Shown here piece by piece: positions 9,089 to 16,143 of a stretch of 24,589 bases of DNA. A model generated the notes under the pieces. That model saw only the letters and a program-made list of their open reading frames with translations, made no database searches and had not been told where the DNA came from. Position numbers and translations under genes: made by a program. This DNA comes from Candidatus Rhabdochlamydia sp. (GTDB lineage Bacteria > Chlamydiota > Chlamydiia > Chlamydiales > Rhabdochlamydiaceae). The stretch's first letter is position 1; the number at the start of each line of letters is the position of its first letter. The stretch covers positions 1 through 24,589 of the forward strand of contig JASHXO010000043.1 of NCBI GenBank assembly GCA_030043495.1, given 5' to 3'.

Positions 9089-9928
9089 CTATTTCCTGCG
9101 ATCTTTAACGATCATTTTGTTAGATTTACGCTTAGATCGGGTTCGATATCCTTTTGTGTACATCGCCCAAGGCGTTTGAGGCAGATAACCATTATGCTTT
9201 CCTTCACCCCCTCCGTGCGGGTGATCGACTGGATTCATCGCTGTACCGCGAACTGTCGGGCGGATTCCTTTCCAACGGGATCTTCCCGCTTTGCCTTCAA
9301 CTCGAAGATTTCTTTCCGGATTTGATACTGCGCCAAATGTCGCACGACAGTTTTCGTTGACCATACGCACTTCGCCAGATGGCATCTTCAATGTGACGTA
9401 CCCGCCGCTCTTCGCCATCAATTGAGCAGATAGTCCCGCAGAACGGACTAGTTGTCCCCCGCGCCCTGGATTAAGTTCGATGTTGTGGATCACAGAACCA
9501 AGCGGCATTGCCTTCATTCGCATGCAGCATCCGATATTGAAGTTGCCTTCATCGTCTGTTGCAATCACATCACCGACTTTCAGGCCTTGCGGCGCCAAAA
9601 TATAGCGTTTTTCACCGTCTGCATAGTTAAGCAGTGCGATAAATGCTGTGCGATTCGGATCGTATTCGATTGATGCCACGCGAGCAGGGATTTTTTCCTT
9701 ATCTCGTTTGAAATCGACAAGGCGGTAAAATCTCTTATGGCCTCCGCCTTTATGGCGACAAGTGATATGACCATGGTGGTTACGGCCATTCGTCTTCATT
9801 TTTTTTACGAGTAAAGATTTCTCGGGCTTAACAGAAACACGTCTCTTTTCCTTGCGTGTCAGTTCATCGCGAGTTGTAAGGATGAGATGCCGTTGTCCTG
9901 CTGTTGTCGGGCGAAATTGTTTTAACAT
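9089..9928 (-). CDS. rplB: 50S ribosomal protein L2
   Basis: L2 is a core 23S-binding protein close to the peptidyl-transferase centre and needed for subunit joining. The 279-residue product shows [17 protein letters not shown] near the N-terminus, [20 protein letters not shown] (about 50-69), GGQLVRSAG, and the diagnostic [15 protein letters not shown] containing the conserved histidine of the HPHGGGEG loop. The C-terminus is basic. The Shine-Dalgarno is modest (AAGAAAG). Standard position between rplW and rpsS. Confidence 0.98.
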   Translation of the reverse strand: MLKQFRPTTAGQRHLILTTRDELTRKEKRRVSVKPEKSLLVKKMKTNGRNHHGHITCRHKGGGHKRFYRLVDFKRDKEKIPARVASIEYDPNRTAFIALLNYADGEKRYILAPQGLKVGDVIATDDEGNFNIGCCMRMKAMPLGSVIHNIELNPGRGGQLVRSAGLSAQLMAKSGGYVTLKMPSGEVRMVNENCRATFGAVSNPERNLRVEGKAGRSRWKGIRPTVRGTAMNPVDHPHGGGEGKHNGYLPQTPWAMYTKGYRTRSKRKSNKMIVKDRRK

Positions 9929-9955
9929 AACGCTTTCTTGGCCTCTGTCTTTTAA

Positions 9956-10294
9956 TTAAACTTTCTCTTCAATGCTGTCGCCAGCTTCCAATGTGACGAT
10001 CGCTTTTTTGAAACCAGGCTTCACTCCAGGACGTCCGCGCATTCTTTTCGCTTTTGGCTTAGTATTGATCGTATTCACTGAGACGACCTTGATTTTTTTA
10101 TCGCTATAGATTTCTTCAATGGCTTCAGCAATTTCTTGTTTATTTGCTCTTTTGTCAACGATGAACACATATTTCGGTGCATCGCACTTTTTGACGCAAG
10201 GATTACTCGTATTGAACTGCAATTGCTCAAGAACACGCGACTTTTCAGTAATGTGTTTCGATAAAATGATGTCAAATGGGCTTTTCTTCAACAT
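9956..10294 (-). CDS. rplW: 50S ribosomal protein L23
   Basis: L23 sits at the tunnel exit and is the main docking point for trigger factor and SRP. The 112-residue product has ILSKHITEKSR near the N-terminus, KYVFIVDKRANKQEIAEAIEEIY in the middle and VVSVNTINTKPKAKRMRGRPG followed by KKAIVTLEAGDSIEE. Only one base separates the rplD stop from the ATG at 10294; a G-run (AGGGGG) stands about 11 bases upstream. Confidence 0.96.
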   Translation of the reverse strand: MLKKSPFDIILSKHITEKSRVLEQLQFNTSNPCVKKCDAPKYVFIVDKRANKQEIAEAIEEIYSDKKIKVVSVNTINTKPKAKRMRGRPGVKPGFKKAIVTLEAGDSIEEKV

Positions 10295-10295
10295 A

Positions 10296-10982
10296 CTATT
10301 GTTGTCCCCCTAGTAAGACTTTAAGCTGATCAAAAGCTGTATCCATCACAATGAGGTCGTGGCTGACGATAATGTCGTAGCCGCTGACATTCGGAACAAG
10401 CATGAATTCGCTTTCTGGGATATTACGGATGCTTTTGACAAATGTTTCAAATTTGTGTGTGGGAGGAGCTGCCTCTTTTCCTTCTTTTGCTCCCATAAAA
10501 AGCCCGTCTCCAAGGAACAACACTCTTTTGCCTTCAAGGGCTCGATTCTTCAGAAACTCTGAAACGCTTTTTGTTTTAGGCTCTTTGATTTCTTCGAACT
10601 GCAATACATGAAGGCGGTTGTCCAGAATTTTCTCGATGATGAGGTGCCGTATTGCTGCTCTTTTCTCTTTTTTGTTGATGCGAACATGTTGATCAAATTT
10701 GGGTTTCGGCGCATGGACTCTTCCCCCCCCTTTATATTGAGGAGCTCCGAGATATCCTTGACGCGCCCTACCTGTACCTTTTTGAGGATGAGGTTTTTTT
10801 CCACTATGGTTTACTTCGGCCCGACTCTTTGTGTTTGCTGACCACTGCCGAGCATTCTCTCTCAAGGCAATAATGTAGTCTTTGATCATTTGAGAATTGG
10901 CACTTGATTTGAGCAAGTCATCTTCGATAGAGATCTGCCCAACTTCTTTTCCAGCCAGGTTATATTTTTTCAATGCAGCCAC
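10296..10982 (-). CDS. rplD: 50S ribosomal protein L4
   Basis: L4 reaches into the exit tunnel with a basic loop; in E. coli it also autoregulates the S10 operon, for which nothing can be shown here. The 228-residue product has the loop KPHPQKGTGRARQGYLGAPQ (about 63-82) with GGGRVHAPKP, and the family fold after it with RHLIIEKILDNRLHVLQF and GYDIIVSHDLIVMDTAFDQL. The start is a GTG at 10982, preceded by GAGGAG with a 6-base spacer. Confidence 0.97.
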   Translation of the reverse strand: MAALKKYNLAGKEVGQISIEDDLLKSSANSQMIKDYIIALRENARQWSANTKSRAEVNHSGKKPHPQKGTGRARQGYLGAPQYKGGGRVHAPKPKFDQHVRINKKEKRAAIRHLIIEKILDNRLHVLQFEEIKEPKTKSVSEFLKNRALEGKRVLFLGDGLFMGAKEGKEAAPPTHKFETFVKSIRNIPESEFMLVPNVSGYDIIVSHDLIVMDTAFDQLKVLLGGQQ

Positions 10983-10997
10983 AGCTCACTCCTCAAT

Positions 10998-11654
10998 CTA
11001 TTTTTTCTTTTGGCTTTTCTTCTTTGCGGACTTAGTAATATAGACTGTGCCGCCACGCGCTCCAGGAATTGCGCCTTCGACGATGATGACTTGCTTTCCC
11101 TCATCTATACTGACGATGCGGAGATTTTGAAGAGTCACTTTATCACTTCCCATCCGCCCTGCTTTTTTCTGACCAGGCAAGCATCGTCCAGGAGAAGTTC
11201 TCATTCCGCAAGAACCGCCATGGCGGTGAAATCCAGAGCCATGAGATGCGGGACCACCAGCAAAGTGATGGCGCTTGATGACTCCCTGATAGCCTTTACC
11301 TTTGGAAACACCGCTAACATCAACATATTCAGCGTCGGAGAAATAACCTACGCCTAATTCTTGGCCGACTTGAAACGCCTCTGCGCTCTCTACACGAGAC
11401 TCAGCGCTTTTTGCCCTAGCCTCAACTCCTGCTTTAGCGAAGTGACCTTGCAGGGGCTTCGAGACATTTTTTACTTTAGAAGATTTAACTTTGAACGCAG
11501 AAAGCTGCACAGCTTCATAACCGTCAGTGTCTTTGCGTTTAATTTGAGTGATGATGTTTGGTTCAGCAGAAATCACGGTGCATACGACGTGATTGCCATT
11601 CTCATCGAAGAGCCGAGTCATCCCTCGTTTCTTTCCCATCAATTTCAATGTCAT
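10998..11654 (-). CDS. rplC: 50S ribosomal protein L3
   Basis: L3 binds 23S rRNA near the peptidyl-transferase centre and starts 50S assembly. The 218-residue product has LMGKKRGMTRLFDENG, then VDVSGVSKGKGYQGVIKRH and the loop GGPASHGSGFHRHGGSCGMR (about 136-155). At the place of the methylated glutamine of E. coli L3 there is a Met, as in other Chlamydiae as far as I recall. A segment around residues 77-92 (KSAESRVESAEAF) is unusually Ala/Glu/Ser-rich where the family normally has aromatic and basic residues. AAGGG precedes the ATG. It is the first gene of the ribosomal cluster here; no S10 gene precedes it. Confidence 0.96.
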   Translation of the reverse strand: MTLKLMGKKRGMTRLFDENGNHVVCTVISAEPNIITQIKRKDTDGYEAVQLSAFKVKSSKVKNVSKPLQGHFAKAGVEARAKSAESRVESAEAFQVGQELGVGYFSDAEYVDVSGVSKGKGYQGVIKRHHFAGGPASHGSGFHRHGGSCGMRTSPGRCLPGQKKAGRMGSDKVTLQNLRIVSIDEGKQVIIVEGAIPGARGGTVYITKSAKKKSQKKK

Positions 11655-11937
11655 ATGTTTCCCTTTTATACAGATTATCGCTGCGACGAATCTCTTTGAT
11701 ATGCAAATGCGTGGTTCAAGCTACGCTTGGCATCTTATGAATTAAAGAGTCTATGCTGACAGCGACAAGTAGTATACGTGCTCAAGATTGCTTCGTACTT
11801 GCTTGTCCTTTACCTAGAGTAGTACTAGGCTAAAGCGAAGAGGCTAGCAAAATTCTCGATTTTAGCACAATCAATTTTTGTACGTGCCGCTTTTGCAAAG
11901 TAATTTATTGAAAGATTCATCCTTCTATTTATTTGCC
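11655..11937 (-). promoter_or_regulatory. Leader and probable promoter region of the rplC-rpoA operon
   Basis: This 283-base stretch upstream of rplC holds no gene I can support. The promoter of the long ribosomal operon should be here. Candidate -10 boxes on the minus strand are TATACT (11771-11776) and TAAAAT (11859-11864), neither with a convincing -35 at the right spacing. A small inverted repeat CCTAG/CTAGG lies around 11813-11828. A 31-codon stretch beginning with ATG at 11920 is not convincing. The assignment is inference from position. Confidence 0.3.
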
Positions 11938-12039
11938 TCATATTCGAGAATTCAGTAGGGCGATTACGATGAGGGAAATCAAGAATCCCAATACTCCAAT
12001 GATGATGAACCATTCCCGAAAACGCAGTTTTTCTTCCAT
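11938..12039 (-). CDS. Putative 33-residue single-span membrane protein
   Basis: A short open frame encodes MEEKLRFREWFIIIGVLGFL followed by ISLIVIALLNSRI. A charged N-terminal head of about ten residues is followed by an uninterrupted hydrophobic stretch (about residues 11-29) long enough for one membrane helix, and a short polar end. No family is recognised. An in-frame stop lies five codons upstream of the ATG, so the start is bounded. Against it: no good Shine-Dalgarno is visible, and a longer frame (11825-12076) overlaps it in a different phase. The hydrophobic pattern favours this frame over the longer one, which looks non-protein-like. It lies between the four-gene cluster and rplC in the same orientation. 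Confidence 0.45.
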   Translation of the reverse strand: MEEKLRFREWFIIIGVLGFLISLIVIALLNSRI

Positions 12040-12117
12040 GGAAGTCGCAATTTTTTACTCGAAAAACTCCAATCAAGTTAGCATATTATTTAAATTTTAA
12101 TGAGAAAAAAAATGCGT

Positions 12118-12918
12118 TCAAGATGCCGAAGCCCCAAAATTGAATTTTGGCAAGGGGCAAAGTTCAGGAGCGTTCTCAATATGCCTTTGATAAAAAAATG
12201 CGACGACGGGTAAAACGCAGCCGACGATCAAGAGCGCAGACATTAAAATCGGACTTATTGCGAGGCCTGTTGCAAGCGTGGCAATGCCAAGTGCGGTCCA
12301 AGCAACCATACTGATATTTCCAATCAACTTCATTAACGATAGGCAAAGCCGTTGTTTATGCTTTTCCTGCTGCTCGGGCGAAGTTTCTTTTAAAATGGCC
12401 TCTTTTTCGATGGTAATGTTGTAGATCGACCAGCCACCTTCTACGATGTTGATAATCAACGATGATCCATAGCCGAGACCTTTAACTAAGGGAGCATATT
12501 GGCCTAAAGAAATCATCTTCACATCATGAGCCCAGTGGATGTTATAAGCAGTGGCCCCACCTAGCGAAATGAGATCGACAAATGCCGTTTTCACTGCCTT
12601 ACCGATTTTAGCAAACTTTTCAGAAGCAGGATGTTCGATCGTCAGTTCTCGATACAATTCATAGAGGCTTATTCCAGAAAATAAGGCGCATAATCCCCAA
12701 AAGCCAGCCCAAATTCCTCCCTCGACTAGATTTCCCGAATCGCTTAAAGGGTGTAAATCGATGCTTTCAATGCCTTTCTTAAAGCTCTGGGTACTTTGAG
12801 AAACCGAATTTTTCATTTGCTCAAAGGCTTTGCGAGTTGTCTGTTGTAAAGAATCGAAAGCGGCAGGTAGCGTCGAAATCGAAGTTAACGTGCGGATAGA
12901 GTTAATTGGTCCTAGCAT
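12118..12918 (-). CDS. Putative Inc-like membrane protein, cluster member 1
   Basis: Unnamed 266-residue protein; function unknown. It starts with a Ser/Thr-containing amphipathic stretch (MLGPINSIRTLTSISTLPAA) without a cleavable signal peptide, as in many chlamydial type III secreted proteins. It has a hydrophobic helix at about 67-88 (GGIWAGFWGLCALFSGISLY), a moderately hydrophobic middle (about 110-165), a charged linker (about 170-190, KETSPEQQEKHKQR) and a C-terminal hydrophobic hairpin at about 199-242, ending AFFYQRHI. By eye the segments KxxFxD, LxxGxG and the hairpin line up with the two proteins at 14311-15171 and 15243-16073. No Shine-Dalgarno precedes the ATG. It sits in the rplC-fmt slot that holds CT529/Cap1, an inclusion-membrane protein, in C. 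trachomatis. The Inc-like role is inference. Confidence 0.85.
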   Translation of the reverse strand: MLGPINSIRTLTSISTLPAAFDSLQQTTRKAFEQMKNSVSQSTQSFKKGIESIDLHPLSDSGNLVEGGIWAGFWGLCALFSGISLYELYRELTIEHPASEKFAKIGKAVKTAFVDLISLGGATAYNIHWAHDVKMISLGQYAPLVKGLGYGSSLIINIVEGGWSIYNITIEKEAILKETSPEQQEKHKQRLCLSLMKLIGNISMVAWTALGIATLATGLAISPILMSALLIVGCVLPVVAFFYQRHIENAPELCPLPKFNFGASAS

Positions 12919-13039
12919 GTTTAAAAATCTTTAAAAAAATTTACAAATGAAAAATCATACAATTCCTACAAATTAAATTCGATCCAACAAAAAAATAGAA
13001 TTTAAAACGAAACTTTAAAGAACCAAGTAAAACTGAAGA

Positions 13040-13873
13040 TCATGCAGGCAAAGAAGCAATTGCAGCTTCTGTGCGCTTGGAATCTTTCCAAAAGAAATGA
13101 CTGTGGCAATCGATTTTGCTAAGAATGGAAATAGTCACTGAAAGCATTGAAACACCAAGACTTGCTAAAGGATTAGTATACCAACCTAAAAACAGGGCGG
13201 CTGCAGCAATGGAATTAGAAATTATTTGTAACGAGTTCGAGCCCAATCTTAGCAGGGTCTTAGTCACTTTTGGAGAAGAACTCCATTTCCAGTCTGCCAA
13301 TGAAAGATTTTCTCTTTTAAGCTGTGAGCGCAAAACCCAAGTCGTATCGACAACTTTCATGCTATACAGCCCAATGGACAGAAGGCATTCACTTTTGGCT
13401 AAAACACTGGGTAGCATTCTTGAAATTTTATTTAGATCGATGATCCGGGTCTTATCCAAGAGCTGAGGAACTTTAATGGTCGCGATTGTCGCAGCAAGGA
13501 AAGCGAGAAAAATTTTTTTCACATCTTCTATGACTTTGTCTAGCCCTGCCAGTCTTTGAACGCTCAATCTGTTTTTTAAATGATGACAAGCCTCAAATAG
13601 TTTGACCTGCTTTATAAAAAACTTCGGGATTGCAAAAGTCGATGTCACCGTTTTAATCGAATAGCGCCGATCCGCAATGAAAGAAAGCAGCTGAGATGAC
13701 AAAGGCATGTATTCTGCCCATCCGAGCAAAGCGCCTATAGCTTTGTTGGGGAGGCGAATAAAATCCAGTTGTTCTCCGTATTTTTCAACAAAGCGGAAAA
13801 AGTAATTATCCTTCTTTTTTTCTTCCGAAGGGTTCTTTGCAATCTGTGTACTTATAGATATAGAAGAAACCAA
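13040..13873 (-). CDS. Putative Inc-like membrane protein, cluster member 2 (most divergent)
   Basis: Unnamed 277-residue protein. The start is a TTG at 13873, supported by AGAGGA (13879-13884) with a 5-base spacer; no ATG occurs near the N-terminus. The N-terminus is Ser/Ile-rich then Lys-rich (MVSSISISTQIAKNPSEEKK), compatible with a type III secretion signal but not a Sec signal. Helical segments follow, with hydrophobic stretches at about 121-135 (FLAFLAATIATIKV) and 155-175, a polar linker (about 183-200) and a C-terminal hydrophobic pair at about 215-251. The tail is shorter and lacks the SYFY-type end of its neighbours, so kinship rests on layout and gene context more than sequence. 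Its own promoter region lies upstream (13874-14114). Function unknown. Confidence 0.85.
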   Translation of the reverse strand: MVSSISISTQIAKNPSEEKKKDNYFFRFVEKYGEQLDFIRLPNKAIGALLGWAEYMPLSSQLLSFIADRRYSIKTVTSTFAIPKFFIKQVKLFEACHHLKNRLSVQRLAGLDKVIEDVKKIFLAFLAATIATIKVPQLLDKTRIIDLNKISRMLPSVLAKSECLLSIGLYSMKVVDTTWVLRSQLKRENLSLADWKWSSSPKVTKTLLRLGSNSLQIISNSIAAAALFLGWYTNPLASLGVSMLSVTISILSKIDCHSHFFWKDSKRTEAAIASLPA

Positions 13874-14114
13874 ATTAATCCTCTACATTAAATCCGTAAA
13901 ATTCAAATAATATAAATTATTTCCATCATATCACGAATTATACATAAACTAAAGCAGTAAGATGACATTATTAAATAATGCAAATCGAGAAGAGTTGAGT
14001 GAATTTTTTAATTTACAGAAACCGATTGAATTGCCTGAACAACCGGCCTTCAATAGCCGATCACGTGAACTCAAGCCTTAAGGGCTGGGTTTCCGCCGGA
14101 AGATGGATTAAAAA
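13874..14114 (-). promoter_or_regulatory. Promoter region of cluster member 2
   Basis: This spacer holds a perfect -10 hexamer TATAAT on the minus strand at 13937-13942 with no good -35, and a second -10-like TATGAT nearby (13925-13930). A perfect AT-rich palindrome with 7-base arms (CATTATT-A-AATAATG, 13966-13980) lies about 30 bases upstream of the -10, an operator-like position. On the plus strand 13962-14081 could encode 39 residues (MTLLNNANREELSEFF...), but with no ribosome-binding site I do not call it a gene. 14110-14114 is an A-run that reads as a U-tract for the gene at 14311 (see terminator entry). Confidence 0.4.
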
Positions 14115-14283
14115 CTAGTGCTCTGTAAACTTAATTTTTGTGGTTCCGGCTACGTCAAAGCCCCGGGGTTAAACGATCGTAAAGCTAGCTGTATTGAATT
14201 AATACAGCGCGCTTTACGATCGTTTAACCGCGGGAGCTTTCACGTTAGCCCAAACTGCAAAAATTAAGTTTACAGAGCACTAG
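14115..14283. mobile_element. MITE-like 169-bp imperfect palindrome
   Basis: Two arms of about 81 and 83 bases (14115-14195 and 14201-14283) are inverted copies of each other around the 5-base centre GAATT. The outer 25 bases (CTAGTGCTCTGTAAACTTAA and onward) and an inner block (GGTTAAACGATCGTAAAGC) match perfectly; mismatches are confined to the middle. It has no coding capacity. Both ends carry CTAG, which may be a target duplication (or the TA inside it). A second, half-length copy lies at 19801-19885, so this is a dispersed repeat, best explained as a non-autonomous transposable element. As RNA it would fold into a long hairpin in either orientation. The parent transposase is not in the window. 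Confidence 0.75.
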
Positions 14284-14303
14284 GCTCTTCTTTAAAAAGC
14301 CTA
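14281..14303 (-). terminator. Terminator stem of cluster member 3, separated from its U-tract
   Basis: Seven bases after the stop of the gene at 14311 lies a 10-bp stem (TAGGCTTTTT / GAAGAGCCTA on the minus strand, two G-U pairs, AAA loop). It is not followed by a U-run but by the palindromic repeat. On the far side of the repeat, the minus strand continues CTAG-TTTTT-AATCC (T-run at 14110-14114). Removing the repeat would restore a canonical stem-plus-U-tract terminator. Whether it still terminates now is unknown. Confidence 0.5.
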
Positions 14304-14310
14304 TTTTAAA

Positions 14311-15171
14311 TTAGATATGGGCAGCAATGAGCCGATTCGGTGGAACTATAGGGGCTTCTACGACAATTTTATTGTAAAAATAACTGGCAAGTTTCATGGT
14401 GAGCCAAACCGTACTTAAAACGAGTACGGCTCCGGCGATAATTGGGACGCTTTGCATTGCAATCCCAAAAACAATCCCAACCAAAGCGATAACTGATCCT
14501 CCCACCGATGCAATATCTTTTGCAATAACCATCCAAGAAAGGCGTTTTTTCTGTTCCAGTTTGGCAGATTCTTCAGAATTTCGCGGCTGAGACTCAGGCG
14601 AATGATATTGTTGAAGTTTGAAATACTCGGTGACAAGTTCTGCGCTATCGGAAATGACAGACGCCACGTTGTTTACACCATCGATAATGCGCAAATTGGC
14701 AGCTTCAAAAACGTAGACTTTGGCATTGTCGACAAAAAGCGCAACTTGAGAAACTGTCCAAGTGAGATCGACCGTATCGAGAAAGCTCTTTTTGAAGGCT
14801 TGCGTGATCTTTCTAGTCCTTAACGGGTCGCTATAGGGCAAATCCTGAACTGCAAATAAATTGCTGAGGCTGCGACGAAGAATATTCGTATCAACGATGA
14901 TCTTAGGGATGCTCAATCCGATTCCTGCAGTGCTAGCGACATCCTTAATTTTCCCAACTATCGAAAGCCAATTTGGCGCCAACGAGGGGATCATTTTAAC
15001 GTAGGAAAGCGCATTATTGATAACGCGAAAGACATCCCATGCCCCAGCTGCAGAATCAGCGTAATCAGCGACGTAATCGATATGATCTTTCTCGCGCGTT
15101 GTTGCTTGTGCTTCCGGAATAGGGGTGAAAAGATCGTGAAAAATTCCAAGTGAATTTGAGACTGAAGACAT
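14311..15171 (-). CDS. Putative Inc-like membrane protein, cluster member 3
   Basis: Unnamed 286-residue protein. The N-terminus (MSSVSNSLGIFHDLFTPIPE) is Ser-rich with no signal peptide. A long helical middle (about 30-190) contains KKSFLDTVDL (127-136) and LRIIDGVNNVASVI (160-173), which align by eye with KVFKDTMGL and LRWISGISFAATI in the protein at 15243-16073. After a charged linker (about 190-212) comes a hydrophobic hairpin (about 220-262) ending ASYFYNKIV, matching GSYFYERIV of the neighbour and AFFYQRHI of member 1. These shared blocks indicate paralogues arisen by tandem duplication. No clear Shine-Dalgarno precedes the ATG at 15171; transcription may come through the hairpin at 15191-15211 from the upstream gene. 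Type III secretion and insertion in the inclusion membrane are inferred from layout and from the CT529 position only. Confidence 0.87.
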   Translation of the reverse strand: MSSVSNSLGIFHDLFTPIPEAQATTREKDHIDYVADYADSAAGAWDVFRVINNALSYVKMIPSLAPNWLSIVGKIKDVASTAGIGLSIPKIIVDTNILRRSLSNLFAVQDLPYSDPLRTRKITQAFKKSFLDTVDLTWTVSQVALFVDNAKVYVFEAANLRIIDGVNNVASVISDSAELVTEYFKLQQYHSPESQPRNSEESAKLEQKKRLSWMVIAKDIASVGGSVIALVGIVFGIAMQSVPIIAGAVLVLSTVWLTMKLASYFYNKIVVEAPIVPPNRLIAAHI

Positions 15172-15190
15172 AAATTTGACTCAAACTTGA

Positions 15191-15211
15191 GGGGGAATTT
15201 GATATTCCCCC
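15191..15211 (-). terminator. Perfect 8-bp hairpin between members 4 and 3
   Basis: GGGGGAAT (15191-15198) pairs perfectly with ATTCCCCC (15204-15211) across a 5-base loop, giving a strong G-C-rich stem in an AT-rich gap of 71 bases. The minus-strand sequence after it (TCAAGTTTGAGTCAAATTT) is only partly T-rich, so it may terminate incompletely, stabilise the upstream message, or act as an attenuator setting the ratio of the two products. Confidence 0.5.
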
Positions 15212-15242
15212 GATTAAAAATCGATGAAGAACTCGGATTACT

Positions 15243-16073
15243 TTACGCAGTTATGCCAGCTAATCTTTGTTCGTAATTTCTTTGGTTGACGTAATTTTCA
15301 ACGACAACAGCAGGATTGAGATTTTTACCTTTATTTTCAGGGTCGACTATCCTTTCGTAAAAATAGCTGCCGATTGAACATGTCAAACCTGATGTCAAAC
15401 AAGCAACAATCATCCATGACACCATCGGTGTCGCAGTGAAGAGGAAGGACAAGCCGATCACACCCAAAGCGATATAAGAAACATCACGAGCAAGGTTGAT
15501 CAAATAGAACGTGGTTCTTTTTGGATCGATTTTATCCAAGCCATTAATATTCTGAATTTGCTCTACTGCGCCACTTCCAGAAAAACCAATCGTCGCTGCG
15601 AAGCTAATTCCAGATATCCATCTTAATGTTTCTTTGCTGAGCGGAATAAAAAGATTCGCAAAATCGATACTGTCAGCTGTAGAGTTAATCAAACCCATCG
15701 TATCTTTAAAAACTTTTCGCGATGCTGTTCCAACTTTTTCCCAAGTCCCAGAAGTGAGATCCGAAGCTAATGTCGCCACTGAACCGGCCAACGTGTGTAG
15801 CCTCTCTGGCATTTCTGTAGCGCTGATAAAGTTTTTAAAATCCCGCAACATGAAGTTGAACTTCGTCACGTTAGGAGGAAGGTTAGGAATAGCCTCTGTT
15901 GCCCAGAATGTCATATAGGATCCTGCTTTAGCAAGGTCCTTGACTTTTTCCTTAAAAAATGTGAGAACGAGATCAGTAATTGAATACTCAGCAGATTTAG
16001 GAACTGGGGGCACATTCGTTGTGATCGTTGTCGAGGATACTCCCGATGTTACAGTACTGGTTACAGATGTCAT
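15243..16073 (-). CDS. Putative Inc-like membrane protein, cluster member 4 (first transcribed)
   Basis: Unnamed 276-residue protein. The ATG at 16073 is chosen because GGAGGG (16081-16086) stands 7 bases upstream; an in-frame TTG at 16079 would only add two residues. The first 20-25 residues are almost all Ser, Thr and Val (TSVTSTVTSGVSSTTITT), a composition typical of chlamydial type III secretion signals, followed by a Pro-rich turn. The middle has KVFKDTMGL and LRWISGISFAATIG, shared with member 3. The C-terminal hydrophobic hairpin (about 198-237) ends GSYFYERIV, followed by a 33-residue polar tail. It has its own sigma-66-like promoter and is preceded by the fmt terminator, so it probably starts the cluster's transcription. 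Function unknown; inclusion-membrane role inferred. Confidence 0.88.
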   Translation of the reverse strand: MTSVTSTVTSGVSSTTITTNVPPVPKSAEYSITDLVLTFFKEKVKDLAKAGSYMTFWATEAIPNLPPNVTKFNFMLRDFKNFISATEMPERLHTLAGSVATLASDLTSGTWEKVGTASRKVFKDTMGLINSTADSIDFANLFIPLSKETLRWISGISFAATIGFSGSGAVEQIQNINGLDKIDPKRTTFYLINLARDVSYIALGVIGLSFLFTATPMVSWMIVACLTSGLTCSIGSYFYERIVDPENKGKNLNPAVVVENYVNQRNYEQRLAGITA

Positions 16074-16114
16074 ATACAATCCCTCCGTTAAGAGTTTTTA
16101 AAGAACGGATAAGC

Positions 16115-16143
16115 ATCATATTGACTCGAGCAATAAAATACAA
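16115..16143 (-). promoter_or_regulatory. Candidate promoter of cluster member 4
   Basis: On the minus strand TTGTAT (16138-16143) and TATGAT (16115-16120) are separated by exactly 17 bases, a good match to the housekeeping promoter pattern. Transcription would start near 16108, giving a leader of about 35 bases before the ATG at 16073. Confidence 0.45.

Noticed and set aside
11655..11824. Possible tRNA or structured RNA in the rplC leader
   Set aside because: No T-loop GTTCGA-type motif or cloverleaf can be drawn; only small inverted repeats are seen.
11825..12076. An 83-codon minus-strand frame upstream of rplC
   Set aside because: Composition is not protein-like, the start is a TTG without a ribosome-binding site, and it overlaps a better-looking short membrane frame in another phase.
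13962..14081. A 39-codon plus-strand frame between members 2 and 3
   Set aside because: No Shine-Dalgarno and no recognisable family; it also overlaps the likely promoter of member 2. Kept only as a remark.
14115..14283. The palindrome as a simple bidirectional terminator
   Set aside because: Arms of over 80 bases and a second copy near lpxC fit a dispersed mobile repeat far better than a single terminator.
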